From: Robiginitomaculum antarcticum DSM 21748
GTDB taxonomy: Bacteria > Pseudomonadota > Alphaproteobacteria > Caulobacterales > Maricaulaceae
DNA length: 64,000 nucleotides
Reading direction: 5' to 3'
NCBI RefSeq assembly: GCF_000365025.1
Contig: NZ_KB823011.1
Location: forward strand, 310,001 to 374,000
Program-made: the position numbers and the translations under genes
In this document: in pieces, positions 36,905 to 44,716 of the stretch
Layout: each line of letters starts with the position of its first letter
Numbering within the stretch: position 1 is the stretch's first letter
The notes under the pieces: model-generated
Database searches by the model: none
Told to the model about the DNA's origin: nothing
Seen by the model: the letters and a program-made list of their open reading frames with translations, nothing else

Positions 36905-37056
36905 GCGGGCATCTTTCGTTTAGATTCGCGGCGGCACCGTGCGGAGCAAAATTTGACATTACCCCAGTCGCGCTCCCATTTTTTGCGCCATGCAAACGGG
37001 CGACCGCAAACAAGGCAGTCTTTTTCGGGGAGGTGAGCTTTTTGATGTCTAGGCAT
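36901..37056 (-). CDS. DUF2256 small cysteine-rich protein
   Basis: 51 residues. The order [18 protein letters not shown] and then VKFCSARCR is the DUF2256 signature: four cysteines in two pairs (C14/C17 and C37/C41) that look like a zinc site, next to a conserved Trp/Arg/Lys stretch. Function unknown in the family. Its stop overlaps the SDR start (ATGA), so the two are made together. Confidence 0.85.
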   Translation of the reverse strand: MPRHQKAHLPEKDCLVCGRPFAWRKKWERDWGNVKFCSARCRRESKRKMPA

Positions 37057-37154
37057 ATTTTTATTACGCAGCAGCCCGTCAAAAGTTTGGAAGATACAAC
37101 AAGTGGGGCAGGGATTTTAAAACAAAAATTATCAAAGCCGCAAAACTATCGCGC

Positions 37155-37183
37155 TTGACTCTCACGCCAACCCAAATCATAGG
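37155..37183 (+). promoter_or_regulatory. Candidate promoter for serC-serA
   Basis: TTGACT and CATAGG with a 17-base spacer. Predicted transcription would begin just before the serC leader hairpins. Confidence 0.45.
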
Positions 37184-37195
37184 GAGAGCGGGCCA

Positions 37196-37242
37196 CGCCT
37201 CCCCACTGAGGCGCACTTTATCGGATGTACAAAAACGCATCC
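37196..37242 (+). ncRNA. serC leader RNA motif
   Basis: Two consecutive hairpins in the serC 5' leader. The first has a 6-bp stem CGCCUC/GAGGCG around CCCACU (37196-37213). The second has a 5-bp stem GGAUG/CAUCC around a 10-base A-rich loop (37223-37242), followed by the GGAGA ribosome site. The serC motif is a known conserved alphaproteobacterial RNA upstream of serC-serA operons, and position, shape and spacing agree. Whether it senses a metabolite is not established; its place over the RBS suggests translational control. Confidence 0.75.
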
Positions 37243-37257
37243 TATGGAGACATGACT

Positions 37258-38418
37258 ATGGCGATCGCCACCAAACCGACGGCTAAGCCCGTTGATCCCC
37301 GCTTTAGTGCGGGTCCCACCAAAAAACGTCCCGGATGGACATTAGACGTGCTGAGCGATGCCGCCTTAGGCCGCTCGCACCGCAGTGCATTAGGCAAAGC
37401 TAAACTCAAAGAAGTCATAGATCTGACGCGCGAAGTTCTACGCGTGCCGGAGGATTATCGAATCGCAATTGTTCCGGCCTCTGATACCGGCGCGGTCGAG
37501 ATGGCAATGTGGTCGCTTCTGGGCCCGCGCGGCGTTGACGTCGCGGCATGGGAGAATTTCGGCAATGCTTGGATTACTGATGCCGAGCTTTTACCGCTTG
37601 ACGACCTGCGCATACTTAAAGCCGATTACGGTCAATTACCCCCGATCCATAACTATACCGGCGACCGCGACCTTGTCTTTACATGGAACGGGACGACAGC
37701 AGGCGTGCGCGTGCCTAATGCTGACTTTATCCCCGCTGACCGCGAAGGGCTGACCATTTGCGATGCAACTTCAGCGGTTTACGCGCAGCCGCTGGACTGG
37801 CCGAAACTCGACGTTGTCACTTATAGCTGGCAGAAAAATATGGGCGGCGAAGCGGCCCATGGTATGTTGATCCTGTCCCCGCGCGCTGTCGAACGTCTGG
37901 TGAGCTACACCCCGCCTTGGCCGCTCCCGAAGATTTTCCGCTTGACCAGCAAAGGCAAAATTAATGAAGCTCTGTTCGAAGGGGCGACTATAAACACACC
38001 GTCTTTGCTGTGCGCCGAAGATCATCTGGACGCCCTGAAATGGGTAAAAGCCAATGGCGGATTGCAGGGCATGCATGACCGCGCCGATGCCAATGCCAAA
38101 GTGCTTTGGGACTGGATCGCGCGCACGGACTGGATCGCTAATCTGGCTGAGAAGGACGAGGAGCGCTCCAATACCGGGGTTTGCATGAAGATTGTGGATC
38201 CGCGGATCACGGCTTTAAATAAAGATGAGCAGGCCGCCTTTGCTAAATCTATTGTCAAATTACTCGGGGATGAGAATGTTGCGCTGGATTTCGGGTCTTA
38301 TAAAACTGCGCCTGCAGGCTTTCGGATATGGGCCTCAGGCCTGATTGAAAAGTCTGATCTTGAAGCGCTGACCCCATGGCTCGATTGGGCTTTTGAAACC
38401 AAAATAGAGGAGCTGTAA
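37258..38418 (+). CDS. serC: Phosphoserine transaminase
   Basis: 386 residues from the ATG at 37258, seven bases after GGAGA; the ATG at 37252 is too close to that site and 37225 lies inside the leader RNA. PLP-dependent transaminase of serine synthesis (3-phosphohydroxypyruvate to phosphoserine). The PLP lysine is K193 in YSWQKNMGGEAAHG. N-terminal FSAGPTKKRPGW is typical of the alphaproteobacterial type. Two bp before serA. Confidence 0.95.
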   Translation: MAIATKPTAKPVDPRFSAGPTKKRPGWTLDVLSDAALGRSHRSALGKAKLKEVIDLTREVLRVPEDYRIAIVPASDTGAVEMAMWSLLGPRGVDVAAWENFGNAWITDAELLPLDDLRILKADYGQLPPIHNYTGDRDLVFTWNGTTAGVRVPNADFIPADREGLTICDATSAVYAQPLDWPKLDVVTYSWQKNMGGEAAHGMLILSPRAVERLVSYTPPWPLPKIFRLTSKGKINEALFEGATINTPSLLCAEDHLDALKWVKANGGLQGMHDRADANAKVLWDWIARTDWIANLAEKDEERSNTGVCMKIVDPRITALNKDEQAAFAKSIVKLLGDENVALDFGSYKTAPAGFRIWASGLIEKSDLEALTPWLDWAFETKIEEL

Positions 38419-38420
38419 TT

Positions 38421-39995
38421 ATGCCAAAAGTTCTTATTAGCGATAAAATGTCAAATGCCGCCATGGAAATTTTCAAAGCGCGCGGCATTGATGTCGACGT
38501 GATAACCGGCCTGTCCAAAGACGAAATTATCAAAATCATTCCTGATTATGATGGTCTTGCTGTGCGTTCCTCAACGCGTCCCGACGCCGAAATTATTTCA
38601 GCGGCGACAAAGCTTAAAGTCATTGGCCGCGCCGGGATCGGCGTCGATAATATTGATATTAAATCGGCCACTGATCGCGGTATCGTGGTCATGAATACGC
38701 CGTTCGGCAACGCGATCACAACGGCAGAACACGCTATTGCTATGCTGTTTTCTGCTGCGCGCCAAATTCCGTCCGCCTCAAGCCGGACACAAAACGGCGA
38801 ATGGCCGAAAAGCGATTTCAAAGGCGTTGAGCTGTTTAACAAAACGCTCGGTATTATTGGCTGCGGCAATATTGGCGCACTGGTCGCCGAGCGCGCGATT
38901 GGCTTGAAGATGAAAGTCATCGCCTATGATCCCTATTTGACGCAGGAGCGCGCGGTAAAGCTGGGCGTGACCAAGGTCGAGCTGGACGAACTGTTTACCC
39001 GCGCCGACGCGATTACATTGCATACACCATTAGTGGACGCGACGCGGGGTATTGTGAGTCGTGAGCGTCTGGGCATGACGAAGAAGGGCGTGATTATTGT
39101 CAACTGTGCACGCGGGGGTCTGGTCGATGAAGAGGCGCTCAAAGACGCGCTCGAACATGGCCATGTCCGCGCGGCGGCGCTTGACGTCTTTGCGATCGAG
39201 CCCGCCAATGAGCATCCCTTATTTGGCACGCCGAATTTTATCGCCACACCGCATTTGGGCGCATCGACGCTGGAAGCGCAGGAAAATGTCGCCGTTCAGG
39301 TAGCCGAGCAAATGGCGGATTTCCTTCTGACCGGCGCGGTGAGTAATGCGCTCAATACGCCGTCTATTACGGCTGAAGAAGCGCCGCGGTTGAAGCCCTG
39401 GGTCGATCTTGCCGGCAAACTTGGCACGATGATGGGACAGCTTTTGCGCGTCCCCGCCAAGGCCATAGAGCTGACCTATAAAGGCGAGATTACGCAGCTT
39501 AATACTAATCCGATGAGCGCGGCAGCGCTGGCCGGAATGCTTAAATCCGTTATGCCCGAAGCCAATATGGTCTCCGCGCCTGCATTGGCTAAGGCGCGCG
39601 GGATTGAGATTAAGGAGAGCTATGTCGACGAAGCCGAACGCGCCGAGTCGCTCATCCGCATGACGGTTGAGACCGAGGAGCGTAAATTTGCCATTGTCGG
39701 CACAATTTATCGCGGAGAGCCGCGCATCGTGCGTCTGTTTGGCGTACCGATGGACGCCGCATTTGAGCCGCATATGCTGTATATCCGCAATTCCGACAAG
39801 CCCGGCTTTATCGGCGCGCTCGGAGATGTTCTGGGCCGTAATGGTGTAAACATTGCCAATCTCTCACTGGGCCGGATGAAGAAAGTCCCTGAGGCGGTTA
39901 CGCTTGTTTCGGTCGACGGCGAAGTTACGGACAAAGTTATCGAAGAGCTCAAAGCCGTCGATCAGGTTTTGATCGTGAACAAAGTAATCCTTTAG
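38421..39995 (+). CDS. serA: D-3-phosphoglycerate dehydrogenase
   Basis: 524 residues, first step of serine synthesis. Substrate-binding and Rossmann parts with GIIGCGNIGALVAERA, HTPLVDATRGIV and NCARGGLVDEEAL, the intervening (ASB) domain about 315-445, and a C-terminal ACT domain about 452-524 that in relatives mediates serine feedback. Cotranscribed with serC under the leader RNA. A large hairpin follows the stop. Confidence 0.97.
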   Translation: MPKVLISDKMSNAAMEIFKARGIDVDVITGLSKDEIIKIIPDYDGLAVRSSTRPDAEIISAATKLKVIGRAGIGVDNIDIKSATDRGIVVMNTPFGNAITTAEHAIAMLFSAARQIPSASSRTQNGEWPKSDFKGVELFNKTLGIIGCGNIGALVAERAIGLKMKVIAYDPYLTQERAVKLGVTKVELDELFTRADAITLHTPLVDATRGIVSRERLGMTKKGVIIVNCARGGLVDEEALKDALEHGHVRAAALDVFAIEPANEHPLFGTPNFIATPHLGASTLEAQENVAVQVAEQMADFLLTGAVSNALNTPSITAEEAPRLKPWVDLAGKLGTMMGQLLRVPAKAIELTYKGEITQLNTNPMSAAALAGMLKSVMPEANMVSAPALAKARGIEIKESYVDEAERAESLIRMTVETEERKFAIVGTIYRGEPRIVRLFGVPMDAAFEPHMLYIRNSDKPGFIGALGDVLGRNGVNIANLSLGRMKKVPEAVTLVSVDGEVTDKVIEELKAVDQVLIVNKVIL

Positions 39996-39996
39996 C

Positions 39997-40053
39997 GCTT
40001 AACCTGCGCCATTTCCGCTCTGGGCAAGCGGGGTGGCGCAGGCTACGTTAAGC
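39997..40053. other. Large compound hairpin after serA
   Basis: Nested inverted repeat right after the serA stop: outer 7 bp (39997-40003 with 40047-40053), middle 8 bp (40004-40011 with 40034-40041), inner 5 bp (40015-40019 with 40027-40031). No U-run follows on either strand, so it is not a plain terminator. It may insulate, stabilise the serCA message, or be a repetitive palindromic element. Confidence 0.6.
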
Positions 40054-40086
40054 CAAATCAACCGGCATAACGGAGCGTCGTAAGTC

Positions 40087-41235
40087 TTGAGCAATGATGT
40101 AAAACCTTTCAAGCCGCTAGGCGAATATGACTGGCCGAGCAGCCCGGTTAACCGGGGTATTGAACAGATATTTGCGACTTTAAAAAAGCGCTTTTCATCT
40201 TCCAATGGTGATGACGGGATAGATGTGTCCCGTCTCTCTGCGGTGGACACATCATGGCTGGACAAGATTGCGGCGCCGCCGGCAAATGCGCCGCTCTCTG
40301 CGGAGCTGAGCTACACTCTTAAGGAATGGCTGGCCGACGACGCCCCCGTCGAAGCGGTTAAGATGGTTGTCCTTCCGCCCTGTGACAGAGAGAATTTTCT
40401 GGAAAGTTGGGCCAGTGAGCAGGGATTTAAAATTATTACGCCGCCGGAAGATGTTTTCGGCCAGTATACAGCGCTTGGTAAGGCGACGAAATCACAGCGT
40501 GTTAGGGTTATACCGCGTCTTGAAGACTGGTTCCTCCGCCATATTGACGGCATGTACCATGTCAGAGCGCTTCTGGATGAGTTGTCGCAAACCGGAGAAA
40601 AAACGATTGTCGGCTGTAATAGCTGGGCGTGGCAATATCTACGCAAATCGTGTGAGATTGACTCGGCTTTGCCGCAGCCGATCATGTTTCAGGCTTTTGA
40701 CGAAGGTCGGCTAAGAGCCTGGCTGTCTGCCTTGTCACCTCGGGGCGAAGAGGGGATTAACTTTAAAAGCGCGGAGTCCGGTATTGATGCCTTCGCCGAT
40801 CTGGATGAAGGCATGTCGAGCGGTGATTATATGAATCGCCTGGCCAAAAGCAGTCTGGGCATTCCGTGGGTGGCCTGGCGGATTTGGCGGTCCAGTCTTC
40901 ACGTTGCAAAGCCGGAAGAAAACGCGGAACAAGACGCGCAGACATATGATAAAGTCGATACAATCTGGGTGTCAGAGCTCAAAGATTTTGCCTTGCCGGA
41001 TCGCAAAAATCAAAATGCACTCATGGTTCTTCATGCTTTGCTGCTCCATAACGGTCTAAGCGCCGCCCAAATAGCCAAAACCGTTCCGCTGCCCGGTTAC
41101 ACCCATGTTCTGGCCTCTATCGTCAAAACCGGCCTGGCCGAGCTTACAGACGGCGTTTATCACTGCGCGCCTCAAGCCTATCCCGCCATTCGGACGGGTC
41201 TGCGTAATGCCGGTTATCCGATGGATGAATTATAA
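40087..41235 (+). CDS. Uncharacterised protein encoded with an MscS-type channel
   Basis: 382 residues, family not recognised; no signal peptide, membrane helix or P-loop visible, so probably cytoplasmic. It must start at TTG 40087, because an in-frame stop lies two codons before and no ATG is near; a GGAG sits 11 bases upstream. Segments of note: VVLPPCDRENFLESWASEQ, IPRLEDWFLRHIDG, and TIVGCNSWAWQYL. The C-terminal about 60 residues look like a small winged-helix or helical bundle. The stop overlaps the channel gene by one base (TAATG), so the two are translated together. Confidence 0.7.
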   Translation: MSNDVKPFKPLGEYDWPSSPVNRGIEQIFATLKKRFSSSNGDDGIDVSRLSAVDTSWLDKIAAPPANAPLSAELSYTLKEWLADDAPVEAVKMVVLPPCDRENFLESWASEQGFKIITPPEDVFGQYTALGKATKSQRVRVIPRLEDWFLRHIDGMYHVRALLDELSQTGEKTIVGCNSWAWQYLRKSCEIDSALPQPIMFQAFDEGRLRAWLSALSPRGEEGINFKSAESGIDAFADLDEGMSSGDYMNRLAKSSLGIPWVAWRIWRSSLHVAKPEENAEQDAQTYDKVDTIWVSELKDFALPDRKNQNALMVLHALLLHNGLSAAQIAKTVPLPGYTHVLASIVKTGLAELTDGVYHCAPQAYPAIRTGLRNAGYPMDEL

Positions 41236-42056
41236 TGGAAAACGCTGCCGACGAAAAAGCTGCTCAGCTTCTCAATGATTTTCAGGACATTAGTTTTGTC
41301 AAAATTACGCTGATTATCCTGATCGGGTTTGCGGCGATCTGGCTGATCCGGCGCATATTGCCCTATCTGGCCAGCCGCGGCCCAAGCCAGCTTCGCCTTT
41401 ATATTCTCGGCACGGTTCCTGTTCTGAGGCTGATTATAATTGTCGGAGCATTTTTGTGGATTGTCCCGCTCATATTTAACATCACGTTGCAGAACTTCTT
41501 CGTGATTGCCGGCGCGGCCAGCGTGGCCATTGGTTTTGCGTTCAAAGATTATGTCAGCGGGCTGATTGCAGGAATTGTCGCTATTTTTGAACGGCCTTAC
41601 GGACCGGGGGACTGGATTGAAATTGATGGAGATTATGGTGAGGTGGTTTCGGTGGGAATGCGTTCACTGCGTCTGAATACCGCTGATGATAATATCATTA
41701 CTGTTCCGCATGACAAGATTTGGGATGAGAATGTCTCCAACGCCAATATGGGCGCGCATACGCTCATGTGTGTGGTTAGCTTTTATCTCCAGCCCGATCA
41801 TGACGCTGTGAATATGCGGCGCGTTCTGGCGGATGTCGGGCTGACAAGCGCCTATCTGGATTATAAAAAGCCGTGTTTTGTTGTCGTCGCGCAAACCGAA
41901 GTCGGCACGCATTATAAGCTCAAAGCTTATCCATTTGATCTGCGTGACCAGTTCCAATTCATCAGTGATCTGACTGAGCGCGGTAAACTCGCTATCCGCG
42001 CCGCGGGGGGCATCGAGACGTCTTTCGCGCTGAGTGAGCAGGCTAAGACAGTTTAA
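41235..42056 (+). CDS. Small-conductance mechanosensitive ion channel family protein
   Basis: 273 residues. Three hydrophobic helices (about 21-40, 56-82, 86-112); the third has the MscS pore-like pattern GAASVAIGFAFKDYVSGLIAG, followed by the beta domain (RPYGPGDWIEI, and GEVVSVGMRSLRLNTADDNIITVPHDKI). The family releases solutes on membrane tension. It is coupled to the unknown gene upstream and overlaps convergent fghA by 14 bp. Confidence 0.9.
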   Translation: MENAADEKAAQLLNDFQDISFVKITLIILIGFAAIWLIRRILPYLASRGPSQLRLYILGTVPVLRLIIIVGAFLWIVPLIFNITLQNFFVIAGAASVAIGFAFKDYVSGLIAGIVAIFERPYGPGDWIEIDGDYGEVVSVGMRSLRLNTADDNIITVPHDKIWDENVSNANMGAHTLMCVVSFYLQPDHDAVNMRRVLADVGLTSAYLDYKKPCFVVVAQTEVGTHYKLKAYPFDLRDQFQFISDLTERGKLAIRAAGGIETSFALSEQAKTV

Positions 42057-42900
42057 GCGCGGTAAGCCCTTCGGCATGATGGCGGATGTGATCTTCGATA
42101 AATGTCGCGATGAAGTAGTAGCTGTGGTCATAGCCCGGCTGCATTCGGATGGTGGCATTTTGTCCGGCTTTCGCACAGGCACGTTCGAAAATATCGGTGC
42201 GTAAGTGCTCGGCTAGGAATTCATCATCCAGACCCTGATCAATGAGAATATTGGCTGAAGATGGCGACTGGGTCACGAGCGCTGTGGCGTCATAATTTGC
42301 CCATTTGGCTTTATCATCGCCGAGATAGTCTTCAAATGCTTTTTGTCCCCAAGGCACTTGGGACGGGGCGACGATGGGAGAAAAAGCCGAACAGGTTTTG
42401 TAAAGGTCCTGGTTTTTAAGATGTAGCATTAGCGCGCCGTGCCCTCCCATAGAGTGTCCAAAAATGCCCAATTTCACGATATCAACCGGAAGGTTTTCGG
42501 CGATCCATGTGGTCAATTCTGCGGTGATATAGCGCTGCATATTGTAGTTTTCGGCCCATGGGTCTTGCGTGGCGTCCAGATAAAACCCTGCGCCTTTGCC
42601 AAAATCATAGCGCCCTTCGATATCGGGGACATGGTCGCCGCGCGGGGATGTGTCCGGCGTGACAAGGATAATGCCGCGATCTTCTGCGGCGCGCTGCGCG
42701 CCGGCTTTGGTGATAAAATTCTGCTCTGTACAGGTGAGGCCCGATAGCCAGACTAACACGGGCGCGTCCTTGATTTCCCCGCTATCCACCCCGGACGGTG
42801 TGAAGACACCGACCCGCATATCACATCCGCACGCTTTGGATGGATGTTCGTAGACGGCCTGCGTGCCACCAAAGATTTTGTTTTTGGAAATGGTCTTCAT
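42043..42900 (-). CDS. fghA: S-formylglutathione hydrolase
   Basis: 285 residues from the ATG at 42900 (MKTISKNKIFGGTQAVYEH); a longer frame to 42981 lies inside vapC. Esterase D type alpha/beta hydrolase, last step of glutathione-dependent formaldehyde oxidation. Nucleophile S150 in GHSMGGHGA; LSGLTCTEQNF forms the oxyanion region. It starts 2 bp after vapC on the same strand. Its pathway partner frmA/adhC is 4.5 kb away at 47.4-48.5 kb. Confidence 0.94.
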   Translation of the reverse strand: MKTISKNKIFGGTQAVYEHPSKACGCDMRVGVFTPSGVDSGEIKDAPVLVWLSGLTCTEQNFITKAGAQRAAEDRGIILVTPDTSPRGDHVPDIEGRYDFGKGAGFYLDATQDPWAENYNMQRYITAELTTWIAENLPVDIVKLGIFGHSMGGHGALMLHLKNQDLYKTCSAFSPIVAPSQVPWGQKAFEDYLGDDKAKWANYDATALVTQSPSSANILIDQGLDDEFLAEHLRTDIFERACAKAGQNATIRMQPGYDHSYYFIATFIEDHIRHHAEGLTALKLS

Positions 42901-42902
42901 AA

Positions 42903-43274
42903 TTATCCGTATATAGTCATGTGGAGGGGCAAAGTGGTTGCGACGCGTTCTAGTTTTTTGTCTCTTGTCCATAAACGACATCCGGGCGTCAGGATGGCGG
43001 ATAATAAAACGGCTGTGTCCACATATCCTATCCCTTTGCCGTAAATAGAATGAGCGTCAATAAAGGCAATGATTTCAGCTTGCGATGCAATAATAGCTTT
43101 AGGCAAGCCGTTTAGTAAACTGACAATCTCATCGCGGTTATTCATATTTCCCAAGGCCAGTTCACCAATAATATAAGGATGAATGTATACTTCGGACTGG
43201 TTCAATGCGGTTGCTAAAGCGTGATCCCCACCTCGCAGAAAATCTATCCAAATCGACGTATCAACAAGCCGCAT
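42903..43274 (-). CDS. vapC: PIN-domain toxin VapC
   Basis: 123 residues, type II toxin ribonuclease. The acidic active-site set is visible: D5 (LVDTSIW), E38 (GELALG), D86 (YVDTAVL) and D105 (WTRDKKL). Overlaps vapB by one base (TAATG). Ends only 2 bp before fghA. Confidence 0.93.
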   Translation of the reverse strand: MRLVDTSIWIDFLRGGDHALATALNQSEVYIHPYIIGELALGNMNNRDEIVSLLNGLPKAIIASQAEIIAFIDAHSIYGKGIGYVDTAVLLSAILTPGCRLWTRDKKLERVATTLPLHMTIYG

Positions 43275-43465
43275 TATTCAGGTTGTCTGCGTGGAACATT
43301 TTTGAGGTTAGGCTCTGACCCTCCAAGGCGCGCTAATCGCCGTGCGCTCTCGCGTTGTATTAAGGCTTCGAAAGCTTCGCGGACCAAAGCCGAACGTTCT
43401 TTGAGCTGTGTTAACTGTCCGGCTTTTTCCAAAAGCACGTCATCAATTGTAATCGTCGTTCGCAT
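43274..43465 (-). CDS. vapB: VapB antitoxin (ribbon-helix-helix type)
   Basis: 63 residues: RHH-like N-terminus (TTITIDDVLLEKAGQLTQL, then SALVREAFEALIQRES) for DNA binding, and a basic C-terminal tail that would embrace VapC. GGAG lies before the ATG. First gene of vapB-vapC-(fghA). RHH antitoxins with their toxin repress their own promoter, which here would lie in the 55-bp gap after the DUF2474 gene. Confidence 0.9.
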   Translation of the reverse strand: MRTTITIDDVLLEKAGQLTQLKERSALVREAFEALIQRESARRLARLGGSEPNLKNVPRRQPE

Positions 43466-43520
43466 GTCTGACTCCAGTAATCACCAAAATATGCACCAAT
43501 AGATGATTATTATGATGCTT

Positions 43521-43676
43521 TTAGAGAAATAGCAAGCTTCGTAGGAGATAAGCTACAGAGCCCACAACGAGGAGTCCACAAATAGCCAGTCCAGCAAACC
43601 AGAGCAGGCGCGAAGCTAGGGGCGGTGGCGGATCATCTTCATTGGGCGGAACAGGTTTGATAGAGAATTTGGGCAT
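43521..43676 (-). CDS. DUF2474 small membrane protein of cytochrome bd/CIO oxidase
   Basis: 51 residues from the ATG at 43676 (MPKFSIKPV). A Pro/Asp-rich lead and one membrane helix (about 22-47, ASRLLWFAGLAICGLLVVG) followed by YLLRSLLFL. DUF2474 proteins are CydX-like subunits found after cydB in cyanide-insensitive-type bd oxidases. Starts 2 bp after cydB. Confidence 0.82.
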   Translation of the reverse strand: MPKFSIKPVPPNEDDPPPPLASRLLWFAGLAICGLLVVGSVAYLLRSLLFL

Positions 43677-43678
43677 AT

Positions 43679-44713
43679 CTATCCGTGATAACCGTCGCCG
43701 GGTTTTACCTTTCCCCAAAACAGACTGTATACATATGCCGTATAGATTAAAATGACGGGAATCATGACGACGGCACCAACCAGCATGAAGGTGAGGGCAT
43801 TATCGCGGGCTGCCGCCTCCCACACCGTAACTTCAAAGGGGACAATATTGGGAAACAGGCTGACGGCAAGGCCGATATAGCCGGATAAAAAGACGCCGAC
43901 GGCAAGCAAGAAAGGCCGCCAATCCGGCGCGCCGCTGACTTTACGAAGGTCGCGCATCAGGCCCCACATACAAGCCCCGCCAAAGACAGGAATTGGCAGC
44001 AGCCAAATCAGCTTGGAAAAATCTACCGATGTCATAGTCAGGCCCCAACGCGCGGTAATCCGCGGATCAATTGAGAGCGTTGCAAGGCTGACCGCAGCCA
44101 TGGCGAGAAAAACCCCGATAAGTGAGCGGCGTGCCCATTTGCGCGATCCGTCATGCAGTGGCCCTAATGTTTTGAGATATAGCCAGCAGGAGCCGAGCAG
44201 AACATAGCCGATGACAACTGCGCCGGCGACCATAACAGAGAAGGGGGTTAGCCAGTCAAATGTCCCGCCTGCAAAATCACGCCCGCTGACCGTAATGCCT
44301 TGAATAAATCCGCCGAGAATAAATCCCTGCGCAATCGCGGCTGTTAGAGACCCAATTCCAAAGGCTCCGTTCCAAAAATGCTTGGTCGGCCGGCGCACTG
44401 CTTTGTGACGAAATTCAAAGGCTACGCCGCGAAAAATCAGCGCCGCGAGCATAATCAGAATGGGTAGATAAAAGGCCGGCATGATAATAGCGTAGGCCAG
44501 CGGAAAGGCTGCAAATAAACCACCGCCGCCCAGGACAAGCCATGTCTCGTTTCCGTCCCAGACCGGCTCTATTGTGGCGGTCATCAGGTTTCGCTCTGCG
44601 TCGTCATCGGCAAATATCGTCAATATGCCAATGCCCAGATCGAAGCCGTCAAGAATGACATAGAGCATAACAGAGACAGCAATCAGAACCGACCATATGA
44701 GAGGTAAATCCAT
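43679..44713 (-). CDS. cydB: Cytochrome bd ubiquinol oxidase subunit II
   Basis: 344 residues, about eight hydrophobic helices. N-terminal VILDGFDLGIG and WDGNETWLVLGGGGLFAAFP are the family landmarks. Forms the bd heterodimer with CydA. Three bp after cydA. Confidence 0.93.
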   Translation of the reverse strand: MDLPLIWSVLIAVSVMLYVILDGFDLGIGILTIFADDDAERNLMTATIEPVWDGNETWLVLGGGGLFAAFPLAYAIIMPAFYLPILIMLAALIFRGVAFEFRHKAVRRPTKHFWNGAFGIGSLTAAIAQGFILGGFIQGITVSGRDFAGGTFDWLTPFSVMVAGAVVIGYVLLGSCWLYLKTLGPLHDGSRKWARRSLIGVFLAMAAVSLATLSIDPRITARWGLTMTSVDFSKLIWLLPIPVFGGACMWGLMRDLRKVSGAPDWRPFLLAVGVFLSGYIGLAVSLFPNIVPFEVTVWEAAARDNALTFMLVGAVVMIPVILIYTAYVYSLFWGKVKPGDGYHG

Positions 44714-44716
44714 GTG

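Noticed and set aside
36876-37082. 68-codon minus-strand frame at the SDR start
   Set aside because: The neighbouring frame encodes the clear DUF2256 protein (36901-37056), so this one is its shadow.
42901-42981. N-terminal extension of fghA into vapC
   Set aside because: It would overlap the PIN-domain gene and the extra residues do not fit the esterase family; the ATG at 42900 starts the conserved sequence.
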